In this document: piece after piece, positions 1 through 8,438 of the stretch
Position numbering within the stretch: the first letter of the stretch is position 1
Layout: each line of letters opens with the position of its first letter
Assembly: GCA_945921235.1 (NCBI GenBank)
Contig: CAMEKH010000007.1
Coordinates: 1-35,678 of the forward strand
Length of the DNA: 35,678 nucleotides
DNA from: an uncultured Prevotellaceae bacterium
Lineage (GTDB): Bacteria > Bacteroidota > Bacteroidia > Bacteroidales > Muribaculaceae
Direction of reading: 5' to 3'
Position numbers and translations under genes: made by a program
Notes under the pieces: model-generated
Database searches by the model: none
The model's input: only the letters and a program-made list of their open reading frames with translations
Told to the model about the DNA's origin: nothing

Positions 1-729
1 CTCAAGGGTGACCTTCTCAACTTTAACAAAGCGATTATTGATGCTACGGCTCAATATGCCGTAGCCTATAAACCTAACCTCGCTTTCTATGAAGCTTTGG
101 GAACAAAAGGCTATGAAATGTTTGAACTCACGGTAAAATACATTCAAGAAAAATATCCCGAGATTTTCATTATCGCCGATGCCAAGCGCGGCGACATTGG
201 TAACACCTCGCGAATGTATGCCCACAGCTTCTTCGAGGTGATGAATATCGATGCCGTGACGGTAGCTCCTTATATGGGTGAGGACAGCGTGACTCCTTTC
301 CTCGGCTTCGACGGCAAATGGGTGATTGTGCTCGGTTTGACGTCAAACAAAGGCTCTCACGACTTCCAGCTGACTACCGACGCCACCGGAACACCGCTTT
401 TTGAAACCGTGATGCGCCGTGCCGCATCGTGGGGAAATGAGGGTAACACAATGTTTGTGGTTGGTGCCACACAGGGTAAAATGTTTGCCGATGTGCGTCG
501 CATCGTTCCACACCACTTCCTGCTCGTACCGGGCGTGGGAGCGCAAGGCGGAAGCCTGAGCGAAGTGGCTAAATATGGCATGACCGATGAATGTGGTTTG
601 CTCGTCAACTCATCGCGAGGTATCATTCACGCCTCTAATGACAGCGATTTTGCCGAAGTTGCAGGCCAAAAAGCTCGCGAATTACAGCAAGAAATGGAAA
701 AACTCCTCGCTGAAAAGGGCGTAATATAA
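1..729 (+). CDS. pyrF: Orotidine 5'-phosphate decarboxylase, 3' part
   Basis: This enzyme decarboxylates OMP to UMP, the last step of de novo pyrimidine synthesis, in the cytoplasm. The frame is open from base 1 and codes family residues ahead of the first possible internal start (TTG at 97), so the true start lies left of the window and the gene is cut by the edge. The stretch [10 protein letters not shown] followed by [11 protein letters not shown] carries the catalytic Lys/Asp signature of the type-2 OMP decarboxylase subfamily, in place of the DLKxHDIPNT form of type 1. Further on, the [10 protein letters not shown] and VNSSRGI segments match the phosphate-binding part. It ends 72 bp before pgk, with a promoter-like box between them, so pgk probably has its own start of transcription. 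The identification is firm. Confidence 0.93.
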   Translation, partial: LKGDLLNFNKAIIDATAQYAVAYKPNLAFYEALGTKGYEMFELTVKYIQEKYPEIFIIADAKRGDIGNTSRMYAHSFFEVMNIDAVTVAPYMGEDSVTPFLGFDGKWVIVLGLTSNKGSHDFQLTTDATGTPLFETVMRRAASWGNEGNTMFVVGATQGKMFADVRRIVPHHFLLVPGVGAQGGSLSEVAKYGMTDECGLLVNSSRGIIHASNDSDFAEVAGQKARELQQEMEKLLAEKGVI

Positions 730-739
730 AAAATTGCAC

Positions 740-747
740 TATATTTG
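740..747 (+). promoter_or_regulatory. Bacteroidetes -7 box upstream of pgk
   Basis: TATATTTG matches the TAnnTTTG -7 consensus of Bacteroidetes housekeeping promoters and lies 54 bp before the pgk ATG. I see no convincing TTG at the usual 19-21 bp spacing upstream, so the call rests on one box. Confidence 0.45.
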
Positions 748-801
748 CATAAATGTAATTACATAATCAAAAATTTATATATCATTCTAATTTTTATTGA
801 T

Positions 802-2055
802 ATGCAAAACATTGATAATTTTAATTTTGCTGGCAAAAAAGCAATCGTCCGCGTAGACTTCAACGTACCTTTAGATGAAAACGGGAAAATCACCGACGAT
901 ACCCGTATCCGCGGTGCACTCCCCACTTTGAAGAAAATCCTTGCCGATGGTGGTGCCCTTATCATCATGTCGCACATGGGCAAGCCTAAAGGTAAAGTTA
1001 ACCCCAAAATGTCGCTCGGTCAAATCGCCGACGCCGTAGCTGAGAAGCTTGGTGCTCCGGTTCAATTCGCTCCCGACTGCGCTAAAGCTGCCGACGCTGC
1101 CGCTGCTTTGAAACCGGGCGAAGTGTTGCTACTTGAGAACCTCCGTTTCTATCCCGAAGAAGAGGGCAAGCCCGTAGGTATCGAAAAAACCGACCCGGCT
1201 TACGATGAAGCCAAGAAAGAAATGAAGGCTCGCCAAAAAGAGTTTGCAAAAACGCTTGCAAGCTATGCCGATGTATATGTTAACGACGCTTTCGGTACTG
1301 CTCACCGCAAGCATGCCTCAACTGCTGTTATAGCCGACTATTTCGATGCCGACAGCAAGATGCTCGGCTACTTGATGGAAAAAGAAGTGAAAGCCGTCGA
1401 CAACATTCTCAGCAACATCAAGCGTCCGTTCACTGCTATTATGGGTGGCTCTAAGGTTTCTACAAAAATCGGTATCATTGAGAACCTTATGGACAAGGTC
1501 GACAACCTTATCCTTTGCGGTGGTATGACTTATACTTTCGCTAAAGCTCAAGGTGGCAATGTCGGTAAATCTATTTGCGAAGAGGATAAGCTACAGCTTG
1601 CTCTCGACATCATCGCTAAAGCTAAGGCTAAAGGTGTGAACCTTGTGCTTGGCACTGATTGCGTGGCTGCCGATGATTTCAGCAACGATGCACACACTCA
1701 AATCGTTCCTGCAAACAACATTCCTGATGGTTGGGAAGGTCTTGATGCCGGTCCTGAAACCCGCAAGGCTTTTGCCGATGCTATCAGAGGAGCAAAGACT
1801 ATCCTCTGGAATGGTCCTGCCGGAGTATTTGAGTTCGACAACTTCACCGCAGGCTCTCGCGCTATTGCCGATGCAATCGTTGAAGCTACTGCCAATGGAG
1901 CCTTCTCGCTCGTAGGTGGAGGCGACTCTGTGGCTTGCGTGAACAAATTTGGCGTTGCCGATAAGGTGTCTTACGTTTCAACCGGTGGTGGTGCACTCCT
2001 CGAGGCTATCGAAGGTAAAGTTCTCCCGGGTGTTGCTGCTATCAAGGGTGAATAA
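802..2055 (+). CDS. pgk: Phosphoglycerate kinase
   Basis: This kinase interconverts 1,3-bisphosphoglycerate plus ADP and 3-phosphoglycerate plus ATP in glycolysis and gluconeogenesis. The protein of 417 residues is normal for the family. It opens with the N-terminal substrate-binding signature [20 protein letters not shown] and SHMGKPKG. It later has the nucleotide-binding GGSKVSTKI, and ends with the GGGDS and STGGGA loops that close the active site. An in-frame start at 745 would add 19 residues ([11 protein letters not shown]...) unlike the family and would fall inside the promoter box, so I chose ATG 802. The gene is followed by a strong terminator and is probably monocistronic. Confidence 0.95.
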   Translation: MQNIDNFNFAGKKAIVRVDFNVPLDENGKITDDTRIRGALPTLKKILADGGALIIMSHMGKPKGKVNPKMSLGQIADAVAEKLGAPVQFAPDCAKAADAAAALKPGEVLLLENLRFYPEEEGKPVGIEKTDPAYDEAKKEMKARQKEFAKTLASYADVYVNDAFGTAHRKHASTAVIADYFDADSKMLGYLMEKEVKAVDNILSNIKRPFTAIMGGSKVSTKIGIIENLMDKVDNLILCGGMTYTFAKAQGGNVGKSICEEDKLQLALDIIAKAKAKGVNLVLGTDCVAADDFSNDAHTQIVPANNIPDGWEGLDAGPETRKAFADAIRGAKTILWNGPAGVFEFDNFTAGSRAIADAIVEATANGAFSLVGGGDSVACVNKFGVADKVSYVSTGGGALLEAIEGKVLPGVAAIKGE

Positions 2056-2082
2056 TCCGATTGTAAATAATCTTCAAATAAC

Positions 2083-2117
2083 AAGGTGTGCCCTCTTTTT
2101 GCGGGCATACCTTTTTT
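2083..2117 (+). terminator. Rho-independent terminator of pgk
   Basis: An 11-bp stem (2083-2093 with 2103-2113, one G-U pair) closes a 9-base loop and runs into a T tract. It lies 28 bp after the pgk stop. Confidence 0.85.
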
Positions 2118-2185
2118 ACTCATTTTTGCGGTCGCTGTAATTTATCAATTCCAACCGACCGTAATATTAAATCCATAATATCTCA

Positions 2186-3016
2186 ATGACCGGAATAGGC
2201 AAAATCAACAGCCTTGAAATAGCCCGCCGAACTGAGCAGGGTTTTTATCTCATCGACGAAAACGGCAACGAAGTGTTGCTACCTAATCGTTACATTACCG
2301 CCGATATGAATATCGGCGACACTATCGATGTATTTGTCTACAATGACTCGGAGGACCGCCCTATTGCTACTACCGAAACGCCCTACGCTCAAGTGGGCGA
2401 ATTTGCATTGCTGAGAGTGAAAGCGGTGAATAGCATCGGTGCATTTCTCGACTGGGGTCTTATGAAGGATTTGCTTGTGCCTTTCCGTGAACAGAGAATG
2501 CGAATGATTGCCGGTCGCTCATATATCGTATATGTGTACGTCGACGACGAAAGCAAGCGTATTGTGGCTTCGGCTAAACTCGATAAGTTCCTCGACAATA
2601 AAATTCCTGAATATAAATTCCGCAAAAAAGCCGATATTCTCGTTGTGAAACGCACCGACTTGGGATTTAAGGTAATTGTCGACAATCTCTTCTCGGGAAT
2701 GATTTACCACGATGAAATTTATCAAGATATCAACATCGGCGAGCACTACACGGCTTTCATCAAGAATGTGCGCCCCGATGGAAAAATCGACTTGAAGCTC
2801 GGCGACCGTGAAGTGAAGCGAGTGAAGGGGCTTGCCGATGTTATCATGGACTACATAAAGGCCAATGGCGGCTCTATGCAAATCACCGACTCTTCTTCTC
2901 CCGAAATGATTCGAGCCGTGTTCAATTGCAGCAAAAAAGACTTTAAAAAGACTCTCGGGTTCCTTTATAAAGCTAAAAAAATCATCATTACGCCATCGGA
3001 GGTAAAAAAAGCATAA
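2186..3016 (+). CDS. cvfB: CvfB/YitL-family S1-domain RNA-binding protein
   Basis: A 276-residue protein with the family layout: N-terminal S1-like OB-fold segments (GKINSLEIARRTEQGFYL, then a segment with the motif VNSIGAFLDWGLMKDLLVP), a middle S1-type repeat (GFKVIVDNLFSGMIYHDEI), and a C-terminal winged-helix-like part from about residue 215 (GSMQITDSSSPE). In firmicutes CvfB binds RNA and affects virulence gene expression. The role in Bacteroidales is not known to me. The protein has no signal peptide and is cytoplasmic by inference. It lies between two terminators and appears to be transcribed alone. I see no clear promoter in the 68 bp after the pgk terminator. Confidence 0.85.
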   Translation: MTGIGKINSLEIARRTEQGFYLIDENGNEVLLPNRYITADMNIGDTIDVFVYNDSEDRPIATTETPYAQVGEFALLRVKAVNSIGAFLDWGLMKDLLVPFREQRMRMIAGRSYIVYVYVDDESKRIVASAKLDKFLDNKIPEYKFRKKADILVVKRTDLGFKVIVDNLFSGMIYHDEIYQDINIGEHYTAFIKNVRPDGKIDLKLGDREVKRVKGLADVIMDYIKANGGSMQITDSSSPEMIRAVFNCSKKDFKKTLGFLYKAKKIIITPSEVKKA

Positions 3017-3060
3017 AAAAACGGGCGGTGCACTTAAAATCGGTGCACCGCCCTGTTTCT
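3017..3060. terminator. Bidirectional terminator between convergent genes
   Basis: A perfect 11-bp GC-rich stem (3023-3033 with 3043-3053) is flanked by an A run on the left and a T-rich run on the right. It can therefore stop transcription from the S1 protein gene (+) and from the thioredoxin operon (-). Confidence 0.85.
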
Positions 3061-3107
3061 TTTATGCAGTATTTCAAACTATCGCACGATAATCGACTAT
3101 CGGTATG

Positions 3108-3584
3108 TCATAACTTGAACAAATAGTCAATTAATTTCAAATATTCATCTTTAGGATAAAGTCCCGTTATTACCGTCGGCTTGCCCTCCATCGGACAGAA
3201 AAGCACCATCGGCACAGAGCTTACGCCATAAGCTGCCGACAATTCTTGGCATTTGTCGACATCGACTTTATAGAAATCTATTTTCCCGCTGTAAGTCACT
3301 GCAAGCTCGTCAAGAATGGGAGCCAGACGCCTGCACGGTCCACACCATGTGGCAGTGAAATCGACTATCGCCGGACGCTTCCCTTTAAAAGACCACGCTT
3401 TTTGCGTGTAATCGCTCACTTTTGCCTTGAATTCCGTCTGGCTAAGCTCTCGCACCTTGCCCGACTCAGCCTTCGCCACACTATTGACTTTAGCCGACGG
3501 TGGCACACCACACATCTCCACTGCCGCAAATGCAACTATGGCACACACCGTGAGCAATATCGTTATCTTCTTGCGCATAAGCAT
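3108..3584 (-). CDS. Exported thioredoxin-fold protein
   Basis: A 158-residue thioredoxin-like protein with an N-terminal signal segment (MRKK followed by a hydrophobic run to about residue 25). The redox site WCGPC has its cysteines at residues 81 and 84. The cis-proline loop is SSVPM and a typical DVDKCQEL helix follows. The signal places it in the periplasm, where such proteins reduce or exchange disulfides in exported proteins. The second Met (start 3578, MRKK) fits a signal peptide better than the first. The gene starts 3-9 bp after the DUF4301 stop and is surely cotranscribed with it. The substrate cannot be read from the sequence. Confidence 0.85.
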   Translation of the reverse strand: MLMRKKITILLTVCAIVAFAAVEMCGVPPSAKVNSVAKAESGKVRELSQTEFKAKVSDYTQKAWSFKGKRPAIVDFTATWCGPCRRLAPILDELAVTYSGKIDFYKVDVDKCQELSAAYGVSSVPMVLFCPMEGKPTVITGLYPKDEYLKLIDYLFKL

Positions 3585-3587
3585 CTT

Positions 3588-5108
3588 TTATCCTTGATGT
3601 TGCTTGCGCAACAAGTCGTTAACAGTCTTCACCGGATTAAATGTAGTTATTGGCACTTCCACAAACACCGTGTTCCAGTCGCTCATCGAGCCATTCCACA
3701 ATCCCGGCAACTCAAGTGCCTTGATTGTAACTCCCGACTTCGATTTCTCTGAAATCAATCCGGTATCTTTATCCACATATTTCTTAAGGTCGAATTTATT
3801 GCCATCGACGTCCTTAATGTAGCATACCAAATCTACAGGATTGAAATGACTGCCGCTCTTAATAAGTTCCACCGACTCGGGTTTACTCTTGTCGAATTGC
3901 GCACTCTCAAGAATCTGTGGCGAAGTAGTGCCATCGGCATTATAGGCTATATACGGACCTCCACCGGGTTCCCCGTCGTTCTTTACCACTCCGCACACAC
4001 GAATAGGGCGATTCAACTTGCCAAGCACATAAATTGCGAGTTCCGAATCATCGAGATTCTTTGTCGACTCATTGCGAATATTCAGCGTGTCGTGCAAGAA
4101 TTTCACCATAATTCTCAAATCATCAATAGTGTACTTGCCGCTGCGAAGCATCTCCACATATTTCTTTATCTGCTTCTGCACTTTCACAAGATAGCCGCCT
4201 ATCACTTTCTTGTATTTCACAGTGTCGGCTCGCAAACCTGCCGGAACCACATTGTCGATATTCTTCACAAACACCACATCGGCATCAATGTCATTGAGAT
4301 TCTCTATCAGTGCCCCATGACCTGCCGGACGGAACAGCAACGTGCCGTTCTCGCGATAAGGCTCGTTGTCCATAGTCACTGCCACAGTGTCGGTCGATGA
4401 CTTTTGCTCCGATAACGACACCGAATATTTCACTCCCCACTTTGCCTCCATTGCCGGAGCTTTCTCCTCTATCAGTGCCTCAAATGCGCTGCGATGCTCG
4501 GGCGATACCGTGAAGTGTATATTCACGTTCTTACCTTTGTCGGTGGCATATTGCGCTCCCTCTTCAAGATGTTCCTCAAGCGGTGTGTGCACCTCATCTC
4601 CTACTTTATGGAATTGGAGCAAGCCCTTTGGCATGCCGCCATAGTTCATTCCATCGGCTGTAATAAGGCATTTCACCACTTCCACACACTTGCCATCGGC
4701 TATCAGGGCTTTCACCCCTTTTCCATAAGTTGCCACACATGCTGCATCGAGTGCCTTGAAAAAGGCAAAATTCTCAATCCCGGCAAAAAACGACTTCATA
4801 AAATCGGTGGTAGGCTCTTCTTTACCCGCTGTCACAAATTCAAACAGATTTTTGAACATACGGCTCGCCGCACCCGATGCCGGCACGAATTTTTCCACTT
4901 TGCCACCTCCGCTTAGGAATTCATTCCATGCTTCCTCACACGATGTTTCCTCAGCCGCATCAAGTTTCATAATGCCATCGCCTACAGTGGCTACCGACTT
5001 AATTTTCAAGTAAGGGAAACCGGTCTTAAAGCGATTCAACTGCTCCTCCAGTGCCTGTTCAGAGATGCCTTTGGCGGCAATCTCCTTTAAATCTTCTGGT
5101 TTCAACAT
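3588..5108 (-). CDS. DUF4301 family protein
   Basis: A 506-residue protein that I recognise as the DUF4301 family, common in Bacteroidetes and of unknown function. The segment PASGAASRMFKNL (near residue 80) resembles the glycine-rich nucleotide-binding loop of sugar nucleotidyltransferases. GEPGGGPYIAYNADG and ESAQFDKSKPE further on are other strongly patterned stretches. There is no signal peptide or membrane segment, so it is probably cytoplasmic. It is the first gene of a two-gene operon with the exported thioredoxin, behind a good TTG-N20-TAAATTTG promoter. A nucleotidyltransferase-like activity is inference from one loop only. Confidence 0.8.
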   Translation of the reverse strand: MLKPEDLKEIAAKGISEQALEEQLNRFKTGFPYLKIKSVATVGDGIMKLDAAEETSCEEAWNEFLSGGGKVEKFVPASGAASRMFKNLFEFVTAGKEEPTTDFMKSFFAGIENFAFFKALDAACVATYGKGVKALIADGKCVEVVKCLITADGMNYGGMPKGLLQFHKVGDEVHTPLEEHLEEGAQYATDKGKNVNIHFTVSPEHRSAFEALIEEKAPAMEAKWGVKYSVSLSEQKSSTDTVAVTMDNEPYRENGTLLFRPAGHGALIENLNDIDADVVFVKNIDNVVPAGLRADTVKYKKVIGGYLVKVQKQIKKYVEMLRSGKYTIDDLRIMVKFLHDTLNIRNESTKNLDDSELAIYVLGKLNRPIRVCGVVKNDGEPGGGPYIAYNADGTTSPQILESAQFDKSKPESVELIKSGSHFNPVDLVCYIKDVDGNKFDLKKYVDKDTGLISEKSKSGVTIKALELPGLWNGSMSDWNTVFVEVPITTFNPVKTVNDLLRKQHQG

Positions 5109-5135
5109 ATCATCGAATATTTAGAAAGTTTATTT

Positions 5136-5159
5136 GTTCATTAGTTCATTAGTTCATAA
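5136..5159. repeat. Short tandem 8-bp repeat
   Basis: Two exact copies of GTTCATTA (5136-5143, 5144-5151) are followed by a near copy ending AA (5152-5159). They sit in the leader of the DUF4301 gene, between its promoter and start codon. Confidence 0.7.
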
Positions 5160-5167
5160 TTATGTTT

Positions 5168-5198
5168 CAAATTTACTCTTTTATAATCACACTTCCAA
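5168..5198 (-). promoter_or_regulatory. Promoter of the DUF4301-thioredoxin operon
   Basis: Read on the minus strand, TTG (5198-5196) is followed after 20 bp by TAAATTTG (5175-5168), matching the Bacteroidetes -33/-7 pattern. The predicted leader is about 50 nt and contains the 8-bp tandem repeat. Confidence 0.65.
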
Positions 5199-5319
5199 AT
5201 ATTTCCTCACAAAAAACATCAGCACACTCAGCGCACTTGCTTCCTTAAAAGACCCGGAGAATAAAGTGGCAAACGGACAATTTTTGGTGAAGGTTATAAT
5301 TATTTTTTTCTCTCTACTT

Positions 5320-5327
5320 TATATTTG
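5320..5327 (+). promoter_or_regulatory. -7 box upstream of the RelA/SpoT homologue
   Basis: TATATTTG lies 53 bp before the RSH start codon, in the divergent spacer. I see no -33 TTG at good spacing. Confidence 0.4.
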
Positions 5328-5379
5328 AATAAATTATTACTAATTTTGAACCTGATTTTTATAACAAGACAACTATACT

Positions 5380-7584
5380 ATGATGAGTGAAGGATATTTC
5401 AACATTCAGGAAAAGAGTATTGTGACAAGTTTATGCAAAGAGCTGATTCGCAAAAATCTCGGTCAGCTTTCTTCTGCCGACATCAACAATGTACACGCAA
5501 TTATAAAAGAAGGCATCAAGCAAAATCACTACAACCGCGACAAATATGGCATAAACCCTACTATTCGCAACTTGAACACCGCTCTCCTCCTCACCGAGAA
5601 TATCGGTGCCGACCGTAACATGATTATCGCAATTATGCTTTATAATCTGTGCCGCTCGGAGTTTATTCCCGAACAAAAATTGCGCGAAATTTTCGGCGAC
5701 GACACTGCCAACCTCATCAACGGGCTTATGAAAGTGTCGAGCCTCTACAAAAAACAGGCGGCTGTGGAAAGCGACAATTTCCACAAGCTGTTGCTGACAT
5801 TTGCCGAGGATATTCGAGTTATCATCATTATGATTGTCGACCGATTGGCTATTATGCGTGCCATTAATCATCACCCTAATGAGAAATTCGTGCACGACAT
5901 CGCCAACGAGGCTAAATATCTCTACGCACCGCTTGCCCACAGGCTGGGGCTTTATAAAATCAAATCTGAACTTGAGGACCTCTCTTTCAAGTACACCAAC
6001 CGCGAAACTTTCACTCAGATTGCCCAAAAGCTGAATGAGACAAAAGTGGAACGCGACAAATATATCGCCGACTTCATTGCTCCGGTGAAAGCAGCTCTCG
6101 AAAAGGAAGGTTTGAAATTCGACATCAAGGGGCGCACTAAGTCTATCAGCTCTATTTGGAACAAAATGGTGAAGCAAAATGCCGATGTGAACGACATTTT
6201 CGACCTTTTTGCCATTAGAATCATTCTCGACACTCCTTTGGAGCGCGAAAAGGCTGAATGCTGGAATGCCTACTCAATAGTCACCGCAATGTACACTGCA
6301 AATACTTCGCGCCTTAAAGATTGGCTTACTATTCCTAAATCAAACGGTTACGAGTCGTTGCACATCACAGTGAATGGTCCAGGCAACAAATGGGTGGAGG
6401 TGCAAATTCGCACCCGACGCATGGACGAAATTGCCGAGCGCGGTCTTGCCGCTCACTGGAAATACAAAGGAATAAAAAGCGAAGGTGGTCTCGACGAGTG
6501 GATGAACAATGTGCGCGATATGCTTGAATCGGGCAACGGCCCTGCCGAACTCATGAAAAATGCCTCAATGCACATCTACGACAAGGAGGTGTTTGTATTC
6601 ACTCCTAAGGGCGACCTCTATAAGCTCCCCGCAGGTGCTACCCTGCTCGATTTTGCATTCCACATTCACTCGAAAGTGGGCAGCAGCTGCATTGGCGGAA
6701 AAGTCGACGGGAAAAACCAAAAAATCACTTATAAGCTGAAAAGTGGCGACACCATTGAAGTGCTCACTTCTTCCACTCAGACTCCGAAACTCGACTGGCT
6801 GAACATTGTGGTCACTTCTAAAGCCAAGAACAAAATCAAGCAATCGGTCAATGAGCTGAAAGCCAAGTCAGCCGACCTCGGGAAGGAGCTGATGCAACGC
6901 CGCTTTAAAAACAAAAAAATCGACGTCGATGAAGCCACGCTGATGAAAGTTATCAAGAAATCGGGTTATAAAAACGTGAACGACTTCTACTATGATATAT
7001 CGAAAGACATTCTCAACCCAAACAACGTCATCGATGCTTACATAGCCTTTGAAAACAAGGAGAGCGAGGCAAGCCACCCCGAAACTGCCGAGAATTTCAT
7101 TCTTCAGCACACCAAGGAGGAAACATCGCAAACCTCCGATACTTTGATTATCGGCGAAAATATCAAGGGTATAAACTACAAGCTATCGAAATGCTGTAAC
7201 CCGATTTTCGGCGATGAAATTGTGGGATTCATTGCAAGCGACGGGGCAATTAAGATTCACCGCGCCGATTGCGGCAATGCCGTACACCTCATCAAGCGTT
7301 ATCCCTATCGTCGCATCAATGCGGCTTGGTCGGGCAAAATGGGCTCGCAATATGCCGTCACTCTGCGCATTCTCGGACACGACGACATCGGCATAGTCAC
7401 AAACATTACCTCTGTGATTACTAAAGAGAAGGACACCTCGCTGCGAAACATCTCTATCGACTCGCACGACGGTCTTTTCCAAGGCTACCTCGTGATAGGT
7501 ATCGCCGACACTCAAGCCCTCGACAATCTTATCAGCAAAATTAAAAACATTAAAGGAGTAAAAGATGTTCAACGTAGCAATTAA
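5380..7584 (+). CDS. relA: RelA/SpoT homologue, synthetase-competent, hydrolase site lost
   Basis: A long RSH protein (734 residues) that makes the alarmone (p)ppGpp in the stringent response. The order is a HD-like domain (about 20-200), synthetase (about 245-365), TGS (about 402-465), a helical part, a Cys-rich segment (SKCCNPIFGDEIV, later RADCGN) and a C-terminal ACT domain. In the HD domain the metal-binding residues are gone: the usual HD is Tyr88-Asn89, the following ED is Arg92-Ser93, and the IIHP His is absent. The synthetase looks intact: GRTKSISSIW, RLKDWLTIPKSNGYESLH (RxKD at 311-314), VQIRTRRM and AAHWKYK. I therefore expect a RelA-like synthetase without hydrolase activity. The lipoprotein gene begins inside its last codons. 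It may start at 5380 or at the adjacent ATG 5383. Confidence 0.92.
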   Translation: MMSEGYFNIQEKSIVTSLCKELIRKNLGQLSSADINNVHAIIKEGIKQNHYNRDKYGINPTIRNLNTALLLTENIGADRNMIIAIMLYNLCRSEFIPEQKLREIFGDDTANLINGLMKVSSLYKKQAAVESDNFHKLLLTFAEDIRVIIIMIVDRLAIMRAINHHPNEKFVHDIANEAKYLYAPLAHRLGLYKIKSELEDLSFKYTNRETFTQIAQKLNETKVERDKYIADFIAPVKAALEKEGLKFDIKGRTKSISSIWNKMVKQNADVNDIFDLFAIRIILDTPLEREKAECWNAYSIVTAMYTANTSRLKDWLTIPKSNGYESLHITVNGPGNKWVEVQIRTRRMDEIAERGLAAHWKYKGIKSEGGLDEWMNNVRDMLESGNGPAELMKNASMHIYDKEVFVFTPKGDLYKLPAGATLLDFAFHIHSKVGSSCIGGKVDGKNQKITYKLKSGDTIEVLTSSTQTPKLDWLNIVVTSKAKNKIKQSVNELKAKSADLGKELMQRRFKNKKIDVDEATLMKVIKKSGYKNVNDFYYDISKDILNPNNVIDAYIAFENKESEASHPETAENFILQHTKEETSQTSDTLIIGENIKGINYKLSKCCNPIFGDEIVGFIASDGAIKIHRADCGNAVHLIKRYPYRRINAAWSGKMGSQYAVTLRILGHDDIGIVTNITSVITKEKDTSLRNISIDSHDGLFQGYLVIGIADTQALDNLISKIKNIKGVKDVQRSN

Positions 7585-8425
7585 GCACTTTTCGGTGGTT
7601 GCCTTAGCCACCCTCATCGCCTCAGGCTCTTGCGGAAACTCGGGGAAAGGCTCTCCCGAAGCTCTCGCCATGCTCGAAGAGGCTCGCAATCTCAGTGAAA
7701 CAGCTCTCTTCGATAGCTCGATAGTAATTATCGACTCTCTTTGCAAGTCATTTCCCGCCGAAACCGACATTGTGAAAGAGGCTATGCACCTCAAAGCATT
7801 GACTATGGAAAAATCATTCACCGCTCAGCTCAGTGAAGCCGAACAGGTGATTGCCGATAATGCTCCTATAGTGCAGGAAATAGGTGCGGATTTTACCACA
7901 GTGAAAACGCCCGATATGGTCGAAGGTTATAGGATTTTAAAATCAATATCAGGAAAGGAACTTATCAACCGAACCGATATTGAGCCTCGAATCGACGATG
8001 GTGGCAACCTCTACATCGTTTCACTCCTCAACGGACACGCCGTGGAGCATAACCGACTGAGGGCTTCGATTAAAGGCGGTGAGGCTGCCGAAACGGCTGC
8101 TATCCCCTACGACAAATACCAAAATTATCGATTTAGCGACAATGGCGTGACAAACGAAATGGTGACTTTCCACTACGATGAATGTGCCGACTTCTGCCGC
8201 TTCATTGCCGCAAATGCCGATGCCGACATCACACTTTCATTCGTGGGAAAATCCACATTCTCCATGCCGCTGTCACCGAGCTTAAAGCATGCCATTGCTA
8301 AGTCGTTCAAGTATTCTACCGCTATTAGAGCCGGACTTGACGCCGAAAAAGCAAAATTGCTTCTCTCGAAAAAAATCGAAATTGCAAAGCGCCAAATAGA
8401 GCGGACAAAGCCACAAGAAGATTAG
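7565..8425 (+). CDS. Hypothetical lipoprotein
   Basis: A 286-residue protein that I do not recognise. It begins with a lipoprotein signal: a basic start, a hydrophobic run and a lipobox-like IASGSC with Cys23. This suggests anchoring in the envelope. The region after it (SPEALAMLEEARNLSETALFDSSI) looks like a short tetratricopeptide-like helical stretch. The rest is mixed alpha/beta, with a Lys/Arg-rich C-terminal helix. It overlaps the end of the RSH gene by 20 bp in another frame, so the two are translationally linked. Its stop shares bases with the stop of the convergent M14 gene. There is no sequence evidence tying its function to ppGpp. Confidence 0.75.
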   Translation: MFNVAIKHFSVVALATLIASGSCGNSGKGSPEALAMLEEARNLSETALFDSSIVIIDSLCKSFPAETDIVKEAMHLKALTMEKSFTAQLSEAEQVIADNAPIVQEIGADFTTVKTPDMVEGYRILKSISGKELINRTDIEPRIDDGGNLYIVSLLNGHAVEHNRLRASIKGGEAAETAAIPYDKYQNYRFSDNGVTNEMVTFHYDECADFCRFIAANADADITLSFVGKSTFSMPLSPSLKHAIAKSFKYSTAIRAGLDAEKAKLLLSKKIEIAKRQIERTKPQED

Positions 8426-8438
8426 AGCGCGTTCCTTA
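8422..8438. repeat. 17-bp exact repeat, copy 1
   Basis: TTAGAGCGCGTTCCTTA occurs here and again at 24207-24223 in the same orientation. This copy contains both convergent stop codons and the last codons of the M14 gene. Confidence 0.6.

Noticed and set aside
5431-6177. A 248-codon minus-strand open frame
   Set aside because: It is antisense to the RSH gene, with low-complexity Val/Phe/His composition. It is a shadow of the real gene.
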